Source: JARBUG01 sp035628915
GTDB lineage: Bacteria > Bacillota > Sulfobacillia > Symbiobacteriales > Symbiobacteriaceae
Reading direction: 5' to 3'
NCBI GenBank assembly: GCA_035628915.1
Contig: DASPIW010000022.1
Span: 116,296-180,295 of the forward strand
DNA length: 64,000 nucleotides
Both the position numbers and the translations under genes were made by a program. Below the pieces are notes generated by a model. That model had not been told where the DNA came from and ran no database searches. It was given only the letters and a program-made list of their open reading frames with translations. This document shows positions 16,830 through 26,237 of this stretch, one piece after another (the first letter of the stretch is position 1; each line of letters begins with the position of its first letter).

Positions 16830-18432
16830 CGGTGTCACCCCAATCCCCTGGCGTCTGAAGCGGTCCCGCGTAGAGCGCGTAATCCATTTCGGCCGCTCTC
16901 AGTCCCAGACCAGCCACCCCGGATGCCATGCCGCGCCATCGCTCATCCATAAACGCCCGAAGCAATGGGGCGACGCCAGCCGCCCCGACTACGCCTGTTT
17001 CGGCCAGGACTAGCGCAGCCCGGTAGCCACAGAATGCACCCTGGCAGGTGCCCATTCCCAGCCTGGTGCGGCGACGCAAGTCCGAAAGCGACGGGTTTGG
17101 CAACGCCCGTGCAGTGGCCACCAGTTCGCCTGCCGTAACCTGCTCGCACTCGCAAATGACCTGTCGCCCACTGGGCTGCGCCAGCGCTGCGGCGACGGCA
17201 CCCAGTCCGGCAGGGTGCCTGTCGGCGATCCGTTCCGCCCGCTCCGGACCGGCCAGCACCGTTACACGGCGGGCCGCGTCCGGGTCAGGTGGCGGAAGGA
17301 TCGGTTCAACAGCTGTGCGGCAAGGGGCCGAAATGCCGAGTTTCGCGACAGCCAGGTCCACGACGCGTTCGGCCATCAGCCGGTAAGTGGTCAGCTTGCC
17401 GCCCAGCACCGAGATCAGCCCGGCGACGCCATGCTCTGCCTCATGGTCCAGAACCACGAAGGTCCGGGGCAGATCGCGGGTGCTGGCCCCCTCCTCCTTT
17501 GCTTTCATGAGGGGGCGGATGCCGGCAAAGGCCCGGAGAACCCTGGCACTCGAAGCTGCGGGCAGCAGTTCGGCGCCAAGGCCAAGCAGTTCGCCGACCT
17601 CGTCGGGCGGAACCTCGCATTCTTCTGGACTGCCTACCGGTACGGCAGTGGTACCCAGGAGGGTCACCGAACCGGCAGGCACGAAGATGTCGCCGTCGCC
17701 GGGGGGGCGCAGCCGGTTGATCACCTGGCCGGTGAGGCGCCCGTGGAAAACCAGTAGTGTGCCTCGGTCGGCCACAAGGTCCAGATGAATCCCTGCCATC
17801 GCGGTAATGCGGTCGGCCCAGGCACCCGCGGCATTAATCACCAGTTCTGCCTCCAGGACTTTCATGTGCCCCGTATGCTGATTCTGTACCCGCACGCCGG
17901 AGACACGGCCGTTCTCCGTGAGCAGCCCGACCACTTTGTGATAGGTAAGAGTATGTGCCCCGTGCATTTGGGCTGCCGCTACATTCCCGGCGACAAGCCG
18001 GAAACCGTCCACCGACGCATCCGGCACTCGATAGGCGGCGTACATGCGGGAGTTCAATCCTGGCTCCTCGTGGCGGAGCTGCACCGGGTCCAGGGCCTGG
18101 ATGCTGATGCTGGCAGACCGGCATGCTTTCACCCAATCATGGGCGTAGTCACGGTCGTCCTGTTCAAGCTGTACGAACAGGCCTCCGCACGGTTCCACAG
18201 CCCAGGGCGCGATCCGGCGCACGGTGGCGTTCTCCTGCGCGCACTCCGCGGCCGATACCGGGTCCTTCACAGCGTAACGCCCGCCGCTGTGCAACAGCCC
18301 GTGATAACGGCTGGACGTTCCATGAACCAGATCGCCCTGCTCCACCAACATGGCGGGAACGCCCCGCAGAGCCAAATCCCATAGAACTCCGGCACCCGTG
18401 GCTCCGCCGCCGATGACGATCACCCTTTGCAT
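16822..18432 (-). CDS. glpA: Anaerobic glycerol-3-phosphate dehydrogenase subunit A
   Basis: The 536-residue flavoprotein oxidises sn-glycerol-3-phosphate to dihydroxyacetone phosphate. It has the FAD motif VIVIGGGATGAGVLWDLALRG and DAO domain, then a C-terminal BFD-like [2Fe-2S] region (ICECEQVTAGELV and MGTCQGAFCG). GAGAGGAGG precedes the ATG. It opens glpABC, 152 bases after araD on the same strand. Homologous FAD dehydrogenases also act on erythritol phosphate (EryB), so a broader polyol-phosphate role is possible given the neighbours. Confidence 0.92.
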   Translation of the reverse strand: MQRVIVIGGGATGAGVLWDLALRGVPAMLVEQGDLVHGTSSRYHGLLHSGGRYAVKDPVSAAECAQENATVRRIAPWAVEPCGGLFVQLEQDDRDYAHDWVKACRSASISIQALDPVQLRHEEPGLNSRMYAAYRVPDASVDGFRLVAGNVAAAQMHGAHTLTYHKVVGLLTENGRVSGVRVQNQHTGHMKVLEAELVINAAGAWADRITAMAGIHLDLVADRGTLLVFHGRLTGQVINRLRPPGDGDIFVPAGSVTLLGTTAVPVGSPEECEVPPDEVGELLGLGAELLPAASSARVLRAFAGIRPLMKAKEEGASTRDLPRTFVVLDHEAEHGVAGLISVLGGKLTTYRLMAERVVDLAVAKLGISAPCRTAVEPILPPPDPDAARRVTVLAGPERAERIADRHPAGLGAVAAALAQPSGRQVICECEQVTAGELVATARALPNPSLSDLRRRTRLGMGTCQGAFCGYRAALVLAETGVVGAAGVAPLLRAFMDERWRGMASGVAGLGLRAAEMDYALYAGPLQTPGDWGDTDA

Positions 18433-18462
18433 GGTTCAGGCCTCCTCTCCGGAAAACATGGC

Positions 18463-18511
18463 AAAGCCCTCCCAGGGCACGCCGGCAAGTGGCGCACCGC
18501 AGAAGGGCTTT
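18463..18511 (-). other. Long-loop dyad in the glpA leader
   Basis: AAAGCCCT (18463-18470) and AGGGCTTT (18504-18511) form an 8-bp dyad with a 33-base loop between araD and glpA. It could be a weak terminator or leader structure that sets glpABC expression relative to the upstream genes. No known riboswitch consensus is recognised. Confidence 0.3.
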
Positions 18512-18584
18512 CTCCACGACTCCGCCCTGGCATGCACATTTGGACTGGCTCAGGTGTCGGGCAACGGGTCAGTGGGAGCTGCCG

Positions 18585-19235
18585 TTACGATTTTTGGCCG
18601 TAAACGGTGTGGTACTGTGTATAGAGACGATCCACCTCTTCCTGCGCTATGCGAAGGGGCTGGCCCCTCAGGAGCGCGAAGTGCATCGTCTTGGCAACGT
18701 CTTCGGTCATGACGGCGGCCTTGAGGGCTGACTCAGGCGAAGGTCCAATGCTGAATACCCCGTGGTTTTGCAGCAGAATCGCCGGGCTGCGACCAATATG
18801 GTCCACAACGGCCCGCCCAATCGCCTCGCTGCCAATCGGGGCGAACGGACCGCACGGGATCGGACCGCCGAACTCGTCGGCCATGGCCGTAAGACAGCAG
18901 TCAATCTGCTGACCCAGGGCTGCAAAGCTGGTCGCATAGTTGGAGTGCGTATGGACTATACCGTAAACATCCGGTCGGCGGCGGTAAATGTACAGATGCG
19001 TTGCCGTATCGATGGACGGGGTCCGGTTGCCGTCGATGACCCGGCCGTCAAGGTCGACGAGGACGATGTCGTCCGGTTCCAAATCGTCAAAACTGACACC
19101 GCTGGGCTTAATGGCAACCAGCCCCGATTCCGGATCCCGACCGCTCGCATTCCCGCTGGTCATCGTCACCAACTGGTTGCGCAGCAGTTCCTTGTTCGTC
19201 CGGCACACCCGCTGCCTCAGTTGATCAAGCATCAT
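18585..19235 (-). CDS. araD: L-ribulose-5-phosphate 4-epimerase (AraD/UlaF/SgbE family)
   Basis: The 216-residue class II aldolase-fold enzyme has TSGNASGRD, KPSGVSFDDL, the zinc-binding HTHSNYAT, LQNHGVFSIG and a C-terminal Tyr-rich YTQYHTVYGQ typical of AraD. It interconverts L-ribulose-5-phosphate and D-xylulose-5-phosphate. The ATG has AAGGAG inside the end of araB and overlaps that gene by 11 bases. Together araB and araD deliver L-ribulose to the pentose-phosphate pathway. No araA isomerase is in the window, so the L-ribulose may come from a polyol dehydrogenase instead. Confidence 0.88.
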   Translation of the reverse strand: MMLDQLRQRVCRTNKELLRNQLVTMTSGNASGRDPESGLVAIKPSGVSFDDLEPDDIVLVDLDGRVIDGNRTPSIDTATHLYIYRRRPDVYGIVHTHSNYATSFAALGQQIDCCLTAMADEFGGPIPCGPFAPIGSEAIGRAVVDHIGRSPAILLQNHGVFSIGPSPESALKAAVMTEDVAKTMHFALLRGQPLRIAQEEVDRLYTQYHTVYGQKS

Positions 19236-20883
19236 TCCTTAGCTCCTTGAGTCGCTTCATCACATCGTTGGCGCCATGGCCGAAGTAGTCGTGCAGCAAC
19301 CGGTATTCCTTGTAAAGCCGGTCATATGTGGCGACGTCAGCAGGAACCGGCTGGTACACGACGGGCTTCAGGTGAGCCATCTGTACGGCAGCGTCCGTAA
19401 TCGTGTCGTAAATGCCGGCGGCGACAGCGCCGAACATGGCTGACCCCAGGGCCGGCGTCTGGGGCGTTGCGCTGATGCGAATGGGGCGACCGGTCACGTT
19501 GGCATAAATCTGCATCAGAAGCGCGTTTTTCTCCGGAAGGCCGCCACAAGCATAGAGTTCATCGACAGCGACCCCATGAGCCACGTAGTTGTCAATAATT
19601 GTGCGGGTGCCGAAGGCCGTAGCCTCCATCAGCGCCCGGTAAATCTCGTGCGCCTCCGTCTGGAGCGTGCAGCCCAGAATCAGCCCCGTCAGATCCGCGT
19701 CAACGAGAATGGACCGGCTGCCATTCCACCAATCCAGAGCAAGGAGGCCGCTTTTTCCCGGCCGAAGCCGGCTCGCCTCCTGCTCCAGGTACTCGTAAAC
19801 AGTTACACCCTGCGCTGTGGCTTCGGCCAGTACGCTGGCGGGAACGCCGTTCTTGACAAACCAGGCGAAAAGGTCGCCCACTGCCGGCTGCCCGGCCTCA
19901 AACCCGAAGAAGCCCGGAACGATCCCGTCCGCCACCGTCCCACAAATGCCCGGTACCTCCCGGGCATCGTTCCCCAGCACCATGTGACAAACCGACGTGC
20001 CCATCACCATCACCATCTTGCCGGGAGTGGTGACCCCGCAACCCGGGACGGCAACGTGGGCGTCCACGTTGGCCACAGCCACGGCTATGCCGGGGCGCAG
20101 GCCGAGCTGGTCAGCCATGTATGGCGTCAGCGATCCGGCCCTGGTCCCGACCGGCATAATCCGCCGAGAGAGCTTCGTGTCGACCAGATGCTCCAGCCGG
20201 TGATCAAGTGCCCTGAAGAACCGGGGGCCGGGGTAGCCTGCCTGCTTGTCCCAGTAAAGCGCCTTATAACCGGCCATGCAGGCGCTTCGCGTCTCCTGGC
20301 CGGTCAGCTGCCAGACCAGCCAGTCGCCGGCCTCAATAAATCGGTCCGCCCGTTCATAGATCTCGGCATCCTCGTTCAGAACCTGCCATATCTTCGGCAC
20401 CAGCCACTCGGACGAGACCTTGCCACCGTAACGGGCCAGCCACGGTTCGGCCCGAAGCCGGGCTACCTCGTTGAGCCGGCTGGCCTCTTCCTGAGCCGCA
20501 TGATGCTTCCAGAGCTTGACCCACGAGTGCGGGCGATTCACGAGGTCCGGAAGGAAACAGAGCGGTGTGCCGTCATTCCGTGTGGGTAGGACCGTGCAGG
20601 ATGTAAAGTCAATGCCAATGCCCACCACCTGTTCTGGCTTGACCCCGGCTTCCGCCAGTACCGCCGGAATGGCAGTGTGCAGCACTTCCAAGTAGTCGCC
20701 GGGGTGCTGCAGCGCCCAGTCGCTTTCCAGCGGCGTGCCGTCCGGCAGCGCTTGATCCATCACCCCGTGCCGGTACCGGCAGACCGCTGTGGCCAGTTCG
20801 GCGCCGGTCGTCACACTCACCAGGACCGCCCGGCCGGACTCGGTCCCATAGTCAATGCCTAGCGCATAACGGTCCGCTTCCAT
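19225..20883 (-). CDS. araB: Ribulokinase (FGGY family)
   Basis: The 552-residue kinase begins ALGIDYGTESGRAVLVSV and has IGIDFTSCTVLPTRNDGTP and the long AraB-type insertion (VVGIGIDFT, WVKLWKHHAAQ). Its length is the AraB length, longer than xylulokinases. It phosphorylates L- or D-ribulose and related ketopentoses with ATP. GAAGGGGAT precedes the ATG. It lies 22 bases after an aldolase gene and overlaps araD, so the block is one operon. Confidence 0.9.
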   Translation of the reverse strand: MEADRYALGIDYGTESGRAVLVSVTTGAELATAVCRYRHGVMDQALPDGTPLESDWALQHPGDYLEVLHTAIPAVLAEAGVKPEQVVGIGIDFTSCTVLPTRNDGTPLCFLPDLVNRPHSWVKLWKHHAAQEEASRLNEVARLRAEPWLARYGGKVSSEWLVPKIWQVLNEDAEIYERADRFIEAGDWLVWQLTGQETRSACMAGYKALYWDKQAGYPGPRFFRALDHRLEHLVDTKLSRRIMPVGTRAGSLTPYMADQLGLRPGIAVAVANVDAHVAVPGCGVTTPGKMVMVMGTSVCHMVLGNDAREVPGICGTVADGIVPGFFGFEAGQPAVGDLFAWFVKNGVPASVLAEATAQGVTVYEYLEQEASRLRPGKSGLLALDWWNGSRSILVDADLTGLILGCTLQTEAHEIYRALMEATAFGTRTIIDNYVAHGVAVDELYACGGLPEKNALLMQIYANVTGRPIRISATPQTPALGSAMFGAVAAGIYDTITDAAVQMAHLKPVVYQPVPADVATYDRLYKEYRLLHDYFGHGANDVMKRLKELRNDA

Positions 20884-20905
20884 ATAATAATCCCCTTCGA
20901 ACGCC

Positions 20906-21499
20906 TTACTCCGGCAAGACCGGCTTGCCGATCTGCATGCCGTTGAAAGCAGCCTGAGCGGTAGTCTCCACCGTCAACGCGGCCCGGTAGGCATCCTCAA
21001 CGGTCGGTCCCACAGCCAGTACACCATGGTTGGCCATCAGGACGCCGCGCCCGGAATGCTTTAAGGTCTCAACAATAACCTGCCCGAGTTCCGCGGAGCC
21101 AGGCGTTGCGAAGGGCGCCACATGAATGGGACCGCGCAGGAAATGGCCGGCCTCGGCGGTATAGGAAGGGATCGGCATCCGGCAGATGGCGAAGCCTACA
21201 GCATAGGGCGAGTGGGTATGTACCACGGCACCCGTCTCGGGGAGGCTGCGCAGCACGGCGGCGTGCATGGGCACTTCCGACGAAGGTGCCCGGCTTCCCT
21301 CCAGCCGGTTGCCCATCAGGTCACAGATCACGATATCTTCCGGGCTCATCTCATCATAAGGCATACCGGAGGGTGTAATGGCCATCCGATCACCGGAAAG
21401 GCGGCAGCTTACGTTGCCCTGAGACATCCGGACGAGCCCTTCCTTATACATCTGCCGAGCTGCCCAGCAAACCTGTTTCCGGGCTTCCATGTCGTTCAC
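20906..21499 (-). CDS. Class II aldolase/adducin family protein (sugar-phosphate aldolase or epimerase)
   Basis: The 197-residue protein has RMSQGNVSCRLSGDRM, TPSGMPYDEMSPEDIV, the zinc site HTHSPYAVGFA and LMANHGVLAVG. It resembles L-fuculose-phosphate aldolases more than AraD, being shorter and lacking the Tyr-rich end. It would cleave a 1-phosphorylated ketose to dihydroxyacetone phosphate plus an aldehyde. The GTG at 21499 has GGAGG at 7 bases. It sits between an EryA-like kinase and araB. The kinase upstream may make its substrate. Confidence 0.8.
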   Translation of the reverse strand: MNDMEARKQVCWAARQMYKEGLVRMSQGNVSCRLSGDRMAITPSGMPYDEMSPEDIVICDLMGNRLEGSRAPSSEVPMHAAVLRSLPETGAVVHTHSPYAVGFAICRMPIPSYTAEAGHFLRGPIHVAPFATPGSAELGQVIVETLKHSGRGVLMANHGVLAVGPTVEDAYRAALTVETTAQAAFNGMQIGKPVLPE

Positions 21500-21516
21500 G
21501 GTGAGTCCTCCTCCAC

Positions 21517-23031
21517 CTAGAGTTCAGTGTTATTGGGTGACGTGGGCCAGGAGATCGCTGCACGCTGGTCCCACAGCGGCATCTGGCTGTCGATCAGCGC
21601 TGTATAGAGCCTGAACAGGTCCCCATAGAGCGGCGCCGCCGGACCGGGGTTATAGCGGTGGCGCGGCTTAACCCATTGCTGCAGGGCCACCGGCAGGTCC
21701 GGCAGGACCCCCAGGGTGACACCGGCCGACAGTGCGACACCGAGTGCTCCTAATTCCTCAGTAGACAGTACCTCGATCTCGTACCCCAGCATGTCGGCAA
21801 GAATCTGGCACCAGCCCGGGCTGCGGGCGCCCCCGCCCACCAGCCGAACGCTGCCCGAAACCGCGGGCAGGTGCGCGTAGCTGTGCCGGACCGCCAGGGC
21901 AAGGCCCTCCAAGACGCTCCGAACCAGCTGAGCACGACCGGTTTGCTGCCCCAGGCCGAAGAACCCGGCCCGGGCAGTAGGCTTGACAAAGGGGGCACGC
22001 TCGCCCCCGGGGCTGACAAAAGGCAAAAAGAGAATACCACCTGCCCCGGGCGGAACGGAAGCCGCTTCGGACATGGCGGTCGGTAGGTCAAGGTCCACCA
22101 GCCCCAGCACCCAATCCAGATTCAGGGTCCCGGCCATCGTGGACATCAGCCGGGCCCATCCGCCGCAAGGGAGCGGGAGGTTAATTCCAACCACTTCGGG
22201 CTCCAACACCGGGGCCGAACTGATCACCGTGCTGAGGGCGGTGCTTCCCAGGATGGTCACAGCGTTCCCGGGAACGACCCCGCCGGCACCGATGAGACAT
22301 GCGCTCACGTCGATCATGGCTGAAGCCACAGGCAGTCCAGCGGGCAAGCCGGTAGCCGCCGCAGCGGCAGGCGAAACCGTGCCAAACACGGTGCCCCCAT
22401 CGACTACCTCTGGCAGCAAATCGGACCCCGTGCCCAGGCCCAGAACCCTGGCAAGCTCGGGACTCCACGCCCCTGTCTCCAAGGCCCGGGTGGCACGTGA
22501 CCCGTTACTGCGGTCGGTGACCACCCGGCCGGTCAGGCAGGCGACAATCCAATCGGTGCAGTAGAGCCCCCAGCGGGCTCGACGGAGTACGTGGGGCTCG
22601 TGCAACTCCATCCAGCGAAGGAGCGCAGCCTGAACACCGGGAAAGAGAACCGACCCTGTCCACCGGTAATACTCCCGGTCAGCACCCTCCCCTTGCCAGG
22701 CTTCGACCAACGCGCCCGCGCGGCCGTCTAGCCAGAGAGGAGCCGGCCGTACGGGACGCAGGTCCGCATCCACCAGCCAGAGGCCATCACCCTGTGCACA
22801 GACACCCAGGGCTGCTATCTCCCCGGCGTGGATACCCGCCTTTGCAAGGGCCGACCTGGTACAGGCACAAACCGCTCCCCAGACCGAAACCGGATCCTGC
22901 TCAGCCCATCCGGAGTGCGGCGTCAGAATTGGCACTGAATGACTGCTTACAGCGACAGTCTCTCCCTGGTCGTCGAAAATCGCACACTTCACAACACTGG
23001 TCCCAGCGTCGATTCCCATCAGATACGGCAT
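21517..23031 (-). CDS. FGGY-family carbohydrate kinase (erythritol kinase EryA / LyxK-like)
   Basis: The 504-residue kinase begins MPYLMGIDAGTSVVKCAIFD and has GVCAQGDGLWLVD, APLWLDGRAG, YCTDWIVACLTG, LLPEVVDGG and TILGSTALS. From memory these blocks resemble erythritol kinase EryA of Brucella, especially the QGDGxWLV motif, more than AraB or XylB. Start 23031 follows GGAGGAG. Substrate assignment needs a tree. It lies between glpX and the class II aldolase genes and is co-directional with the ABC importer. It is one of four FGGY kinases in 21 kb. Confidence 0.75.
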   Translation of the reverse strand: MPYLMGIDAGTSVVKCAIFDDQGETVAVSSHSVPILTPHSGWAEQDPVSVWGAVCACTRSALAKAGIHAGEIAALGVCAQGDGLWLVDADLRPVRPAPLWLDGRAGALVEAWQGEGADREYYRWTGSVLFPGVQAALLRWMELHEPHVLRRARWGLYCTDWIVACLTGRVVTDRSNGSRATRALETGAWSPELARVLGLGTGSDLLPEVVDGGTVFGTVSPAAAAATGLPAGLPVASAMIDVSACLIGAGGVVPGNAVTILGSTALSTVISSAPVLEPEVVGINLPLPCGGWARLMSTMAGTLNLDWVLGLVDLDLPTAMSEAASVPPGAGGILFLPFVSPGGERAPFVKPTARAGFFGLGQQTGRAQLVRSVLEGLALAVRHSYAHLPAVSGSVRLVGGGARSPGWCQILADMLGYEIEVLSTEELGALGVALSAGVTLGVLPDLPVALQQWVKPRHRYNPGPAAPLYGDLFRLYTALIDSQMPLWDQRAAISWPTSPNNTEL

Positions 23032-23050
23032 GGCGGCTCCTCCTGCCGGG

Positions 23051-23995
23051 TTACGGTGCCATTCCGTGGGTCCTGTTTGGGCGGGTCGTCTCCACAAACC
23101 GGATCATGCCATTCCCCGCCATCACGAGCGAATGGCAGAATACTCCCTGCGGGCCTGTCTCTACCCCCCGCAGGAATGGTCCGGAGGTAATACCCGTCGC
23201 CGCAAGCCAGCAATCGCAGCTTCTGACCAAATCAGCCATGGTAAGCGACCGTGTCGGGTCAGGAATACCCATGGCGATACAGCGTTCTACTTCGGCCGGG
23301 GTTACCGGCATCAACCGACCTTGGAACTCGCCGCCGAGGCACCGAAAGGCAATCGCACTTAGTACCCCTTCCGGAGCCCCGCCGATGCCCATGAGCGCAT
23401 CAATTCCCTGCCCCAGACCTGCCATCATCGTCATGGCCACGTCGCCGTGCTCAAACAATCGCACCGACGCCCCCGCCTCCCGAATCTCGGCAATGAGCGA
23501 GGCGTGCCGCTCACGACGCTGGACCGCTACAACGACGTTTTCGATCCGCTTGCCCTTTGCCCGGGCAATTGCCGTCAGGTTTTCCGCAATGGGGGCGTCC
23601 AGGTGGACAGCGCCGGCGGCCTCCGGCCCGACGGCCAGCTTCTGCATGTACATGTCAGGGGCGTGGAGAAGGGAGCCCCTGGGGGCCATTCCAATGATCG
23701 ACATGGCCCCCCATTCGCCACTTGCCAGCAGTTCCGTTCCCTCAACCGGGTCCACGGCCACATCCATCGCAGGCCCTGTGCCCGAGCCCACCGACTCTCC
23801 AATATAGAGCATCGGGGCTTCATCCAACTCACCCTCGCCGATCACAACTACGCCAGCGACAGGTACGGCATTCAGCGCTCGCCGCATCGCGTCCGTGGCT
23901 TCGCCGTCCGCTTCATTTTTGCGTCCCCGCCCGATTTCACCGCTGGCAGCCAGCGCAGCCTCTTCGGTCACGTTTAGTAGTTCTGACCAGTTCAA
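23051..23995 (-). CDS. glpX: Class II fructose-1,6-bisphosphatase family protein (GlpX)
   Basis: The 314-residue protein has the GlpX metal and substrate motifs: GRGRKNEADGEATDAM, VVVIGEGELDEAPML, DVAVDPVEGTELLASG and GIGGAPEGVLSA. The enzyme removes the 1-phosphate from fructose-1,6-bisphosphate or a related ketose bisphosphate. A TTG at 23995 is preferred because AAAGGAG lies upstream; a GTG at 24019 is in frame but lacks a site. Finding it inside a catabolic operon rather than with gluconeogenic genes suggests a pathway-specific bisphosphate, or carbon salvage from triose phosphates. Confidence 0.85.
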   Translation of the reverse strand: MNWSELLNVTEEAALAASGEIGRGRKNEADGEATDAMRRALNAVPVAGVVVIGEGELDEAPMLYIGESVGSGTGPAMDVAVDPVEGTELLASGEWGAMSIIGMAPRGSLLHAPDMYMQKLAVGPEAAGAVHLDAPIAENLTAIARAKGKRIENVVVAVQRRERHASLIAEIREAGASVRLFEHGDVAMTMMAGLGQGIDALMGIGGAPEGVLSAIAFRCLGGEFQGRLMPVTPAEVERCIAMGIPDPTRSLTMADLVRSCDCWLAATGITSGPFLRGVETGPQGVFCHSLVMAGNGMIRFVETTRPNRTHGMAP

Positions 23996-24040
23996 GACCT
24001 TGCCGTCTCCTTTCCACACCGACGGGCTCGGTTACTGACA

Positions 24041-25093
24041 TCAGCCCACCAAGTGCCCAGAGAAGCCGGGCAGAATCTGGGGGTTGCAGCAGGAGCGAGG
24101 GCGCTCTCCACTGAACAGCCGGGCCAGATCGGCGGCGATGATCTCCGCGCCGCGGGTCGCCGTCTCCCGGGAACAGCCGGCAATGTGCGGAGCGACCGTC
24201 ACGTTCGGCAGCCGGAGCAGGGGATGATCCAGTGGGAAAGGCTCGGGCGAAAAGACATCCAGGGCGGCACCGGCAATGCGGTGCTCCTTGAGCGCCAGGT
24301 ACAGGGCTTCGTAATCCAATAGGCCTCCCCGCGCCGTGTTCACCAGGTAGGCTGTCGGCTTTAGCATGGCGATCTCGGCAGCGCCGATCAGGCCCCGGGT
24401 CTCGGGGGTGAGGCGCGCATGCAACGTCACGAGGTCAGAATTCTGTAGCAGCTGCGGGAGAGTTGCCCGCTCCGCCGGAATCGCCGCAAATGCTGCCTCA
24501 GGGGCAAACGGGTCATGCGCAAGCACGCGCATGCCAAGCGCACGGAGAGTAGAAGCGACGCGCCCGCCAACGGCCCCGAGCCCCACCACGCCCGCAACCT
24601 TGCCTTCCAGCTCGGCACCCGCCCGCTCAAACTGGTAGAGGTCACCCTCCCACAGTCCTTGTGACAAGGCGCAGTGCCCCCGGGCGATGTTCCGCATTTC
24701 GGCCAGAATCATGCCGATGGTGAACTCTGCGGTGGCGACTCCGTTCCGCCCCGGGGCGTTGAGTACGACGATGCCCCGCTCCGTGGCAGCCCTGACGTTC
24801 ACGTTCACGGGGCCGCCCCGGCAGACACCGATCGCCTTCAGGTCGGGACAGGAGTCAAGCAGGCGAGCGGGAGCCGGAGCGGTATGGACGACCAGCATGC
24901 CGGCGTCATGAGCCAACTCCTGGATCTGTTCGACAGAGCCATACCACTCCTGGATCTCCTGGTCATCCTGGGTCGGGTATGTAGGCCATTCGGTGTCAAA
25001 CCCCACGACCTCATTGCCGGGGAAGTGCCTGTGCAGCGCCTGTTCCAGGAACCGAAACTGCACGAACCCGTCCCCGATGGCAACAATCTTCAT
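24041..25093 (-). CDS. D-isomer-specific 2-hydroxyacid dehydrogenase (NAD-binding)
   Basis: The 350-residue protein has the NAD fold VAGVVGLGAVGGRVASTLRA, the catalytic Arg region LVNTARGGLLDYEAL and the His region NVTVAPHIAGCSRET. This is the D-3-phosphoglycerate/D-lactate dehydrogenase superfamily. A 2-hydroxy or aldonic acid is a plausible substrate, which would fit sugar-acid chemistry in this operon. Start 25093 follows AGGGGGTG. It sits 16 bases downstream of the second ABC ATPase gene and belongs to the same leftward transcript. Confidence 0.85.
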   Translation of the reverse strand: MKIVAIGDGFVQFRFLEQALHRHFPGNEVVGFDTEWPTYPTQDDQEIQEWYGSVEQIQELAHDAGMLVVHTAPAPARLLDSCPDLKAIGVCRGGPVNVNVRAATERGIVVLNAPGRNGVATAEFTIGMILAEMRNIARGHCALSQGLWEGDLYQFERAGAELEGKVAGVVGLGAVGGRVASTLRALGMRVLAHDPFAPEAAFAAIPAERATLPQLLQNSDLVTLHARLTPETRGLIGAAEIAMLKPTAYLVNTARGGLLDYEALYLALKEHRIAGAALDVFSPEPFPLDHPLLRLPNVTVAPHIAGCSRETATRGAEIIAADLARLFSGERPRSCCNPQILPGFSGHLVG

Positions 25094-25109
25094 TTGCCCA
25101 CCCCCTGGC

Positions 25110-26210
25110 CTAACGAATGGCCATTGTGGTGTCCGGGTCAAAGAGGTGCAGACCGCCCGAGGCAAAGGTCAAATAGACGGGCTGCCCGGGCTGTGTCGCC
25201 AGGACGGGCGGAGTCAGCACGACCAGATCCTGGCCCCCGGCTTTTGCTGTCAGGTGTCCCTCTTCACCTAGCGGTTCGAAAACAAACACGCTGGCGGGAA
25301 TGCCGCTGGAGTCCGTGAAGCTGAACTGGATATGCTCCGGCCGGATTCCGGCTTTGATGGTCCTGCCCACGTAGGGAGCCAGCTTTTCCTGCCGGTCCGC
25401 CGACAGCCGCCAGACGTACTGGAGGCCAGGAATCCGCAGGCCGATCCCCTGCTCCCGAACCACCTCGGCCGAGAACAGGTTCATCGGCGGCTCCCCGATA
25501 AAGCTGGCAACAAACAGGCTGACCGGTCTTTCGTAGACTTCAGCGGGCGTACCGAACTGCTCAATGACACCGTTGTTCATGATCGCGATGCGGTCGGCCA
25601 GTGCCATCGCGTCCAACTGGTCGTGCGTCACCAAAATGCTGGTGGTCTTGGCCTCGACATGCAGGTGCTTCAGCTCGGTGCGCATCTTGAAGCGCAGGCG
25701 GGCATCGAGGTGGGAAAGCGGCTCGTCCATGAGGAGGACGCCGGGTTCCCGAATCAGGGCTCGGGCAAGGGAGACCCGGGCCTTCTCCCCGCCGCTGAGC
25801 CCGGCAGGCTTCAGGTTCAAAATGCCCGTGATATCCATGATCTCCGCCACCTGCTGAAGTCGCCGCCCAACCTCGGCTGCCGGCACGCCCTTGGCACGCA
25901 AGTGGAAAGTAATATTTTCCGCTACTGTAAGCGGCGGGTAGAGCGCATAAGTCTCGAAGGCCAGACCCACGTTCCGCTCGCTGGGATGGAGGTCGTTTAC
26001 CTGGCGTCCTCCGATCAGGATCTCTCCGGAGGTTACCGTCTCCAGTCCAGCGATCATCCGGAGCGTCGTGCTTTTTCCGCAGCCGGACAACCCCAGGAGG
26101 GCAATGAACTCGCCATCCCGGCATTCAAGGTTGATTCCCTTCACTGCGTGGACCGGCGCACGCCGCCCTTCGTAGGTCTTCCGTACGTTCCGCAATAACA
26201 GTTCGGCCAC
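25110..26210 (-). CDS. ABC sugar/polyol importer ATPase, second subunit (MalK/UgpC type)
   Basis: The 366-residue protein has Walker A GLSGCGKST (40-48), signature LSGGEKARVSLARAL, Walker B VLLMDEPLSHLDA, H-loop VTHDQLDAMAL and a C-terminal OB-fold regulatory domain. The Q-loop reads LAFETYALYPP, with Glu86 where Gln is standard. A second, different ATPase gene precedes it, so the importer probably has a heterodimeric motor like the GlpS/GlpT glycerol transporter of Rhizobium. It energises uptake through the two permeases encoded upstream. Confidence 0.92.
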   Translation of the reverse strand: MAELLLRNVRKTYEGRRAPVHAVKGINLECRDGEFIALLGLSGCGKSTTLRMIAGLETVTSGEILIGGRQVNDLHPSERNVGLAFETYALYPPLTVAENITFHLRAKGVPAAEVGRRLQQVAEIMDITGILNLKPAGLSGGEKARVSLARALIREPGVLLMDEPLSHLDARLRFKMRTELKHLHVEAKTTSILVTHDQLDAMALADRIAIMNNGVIEQFGTPAEVYERPVSLFVASFIGEPPMNLFSAEVVREQGIGLRIPGLQYVWRLSADRQEKLAPYVGRTIKAGIRPEHIQFSFTDSSGIPASVFVFEPLGEEGHLTAKAGGQDLVVLTPPVLATQPGQPVYLTFASGGLHLFDPDTTMAIR

Positions 26211-26237
26211 AGTAATCCCCCCGTGCGTCGATCGGGT

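Noticed and set aside
18463..18511. glpA leader dyad considered as a riboswitch or RAT-type antiterminator
   Set aside because: No known consensus is present and the loop is long; kept only as a low-confidence structure.
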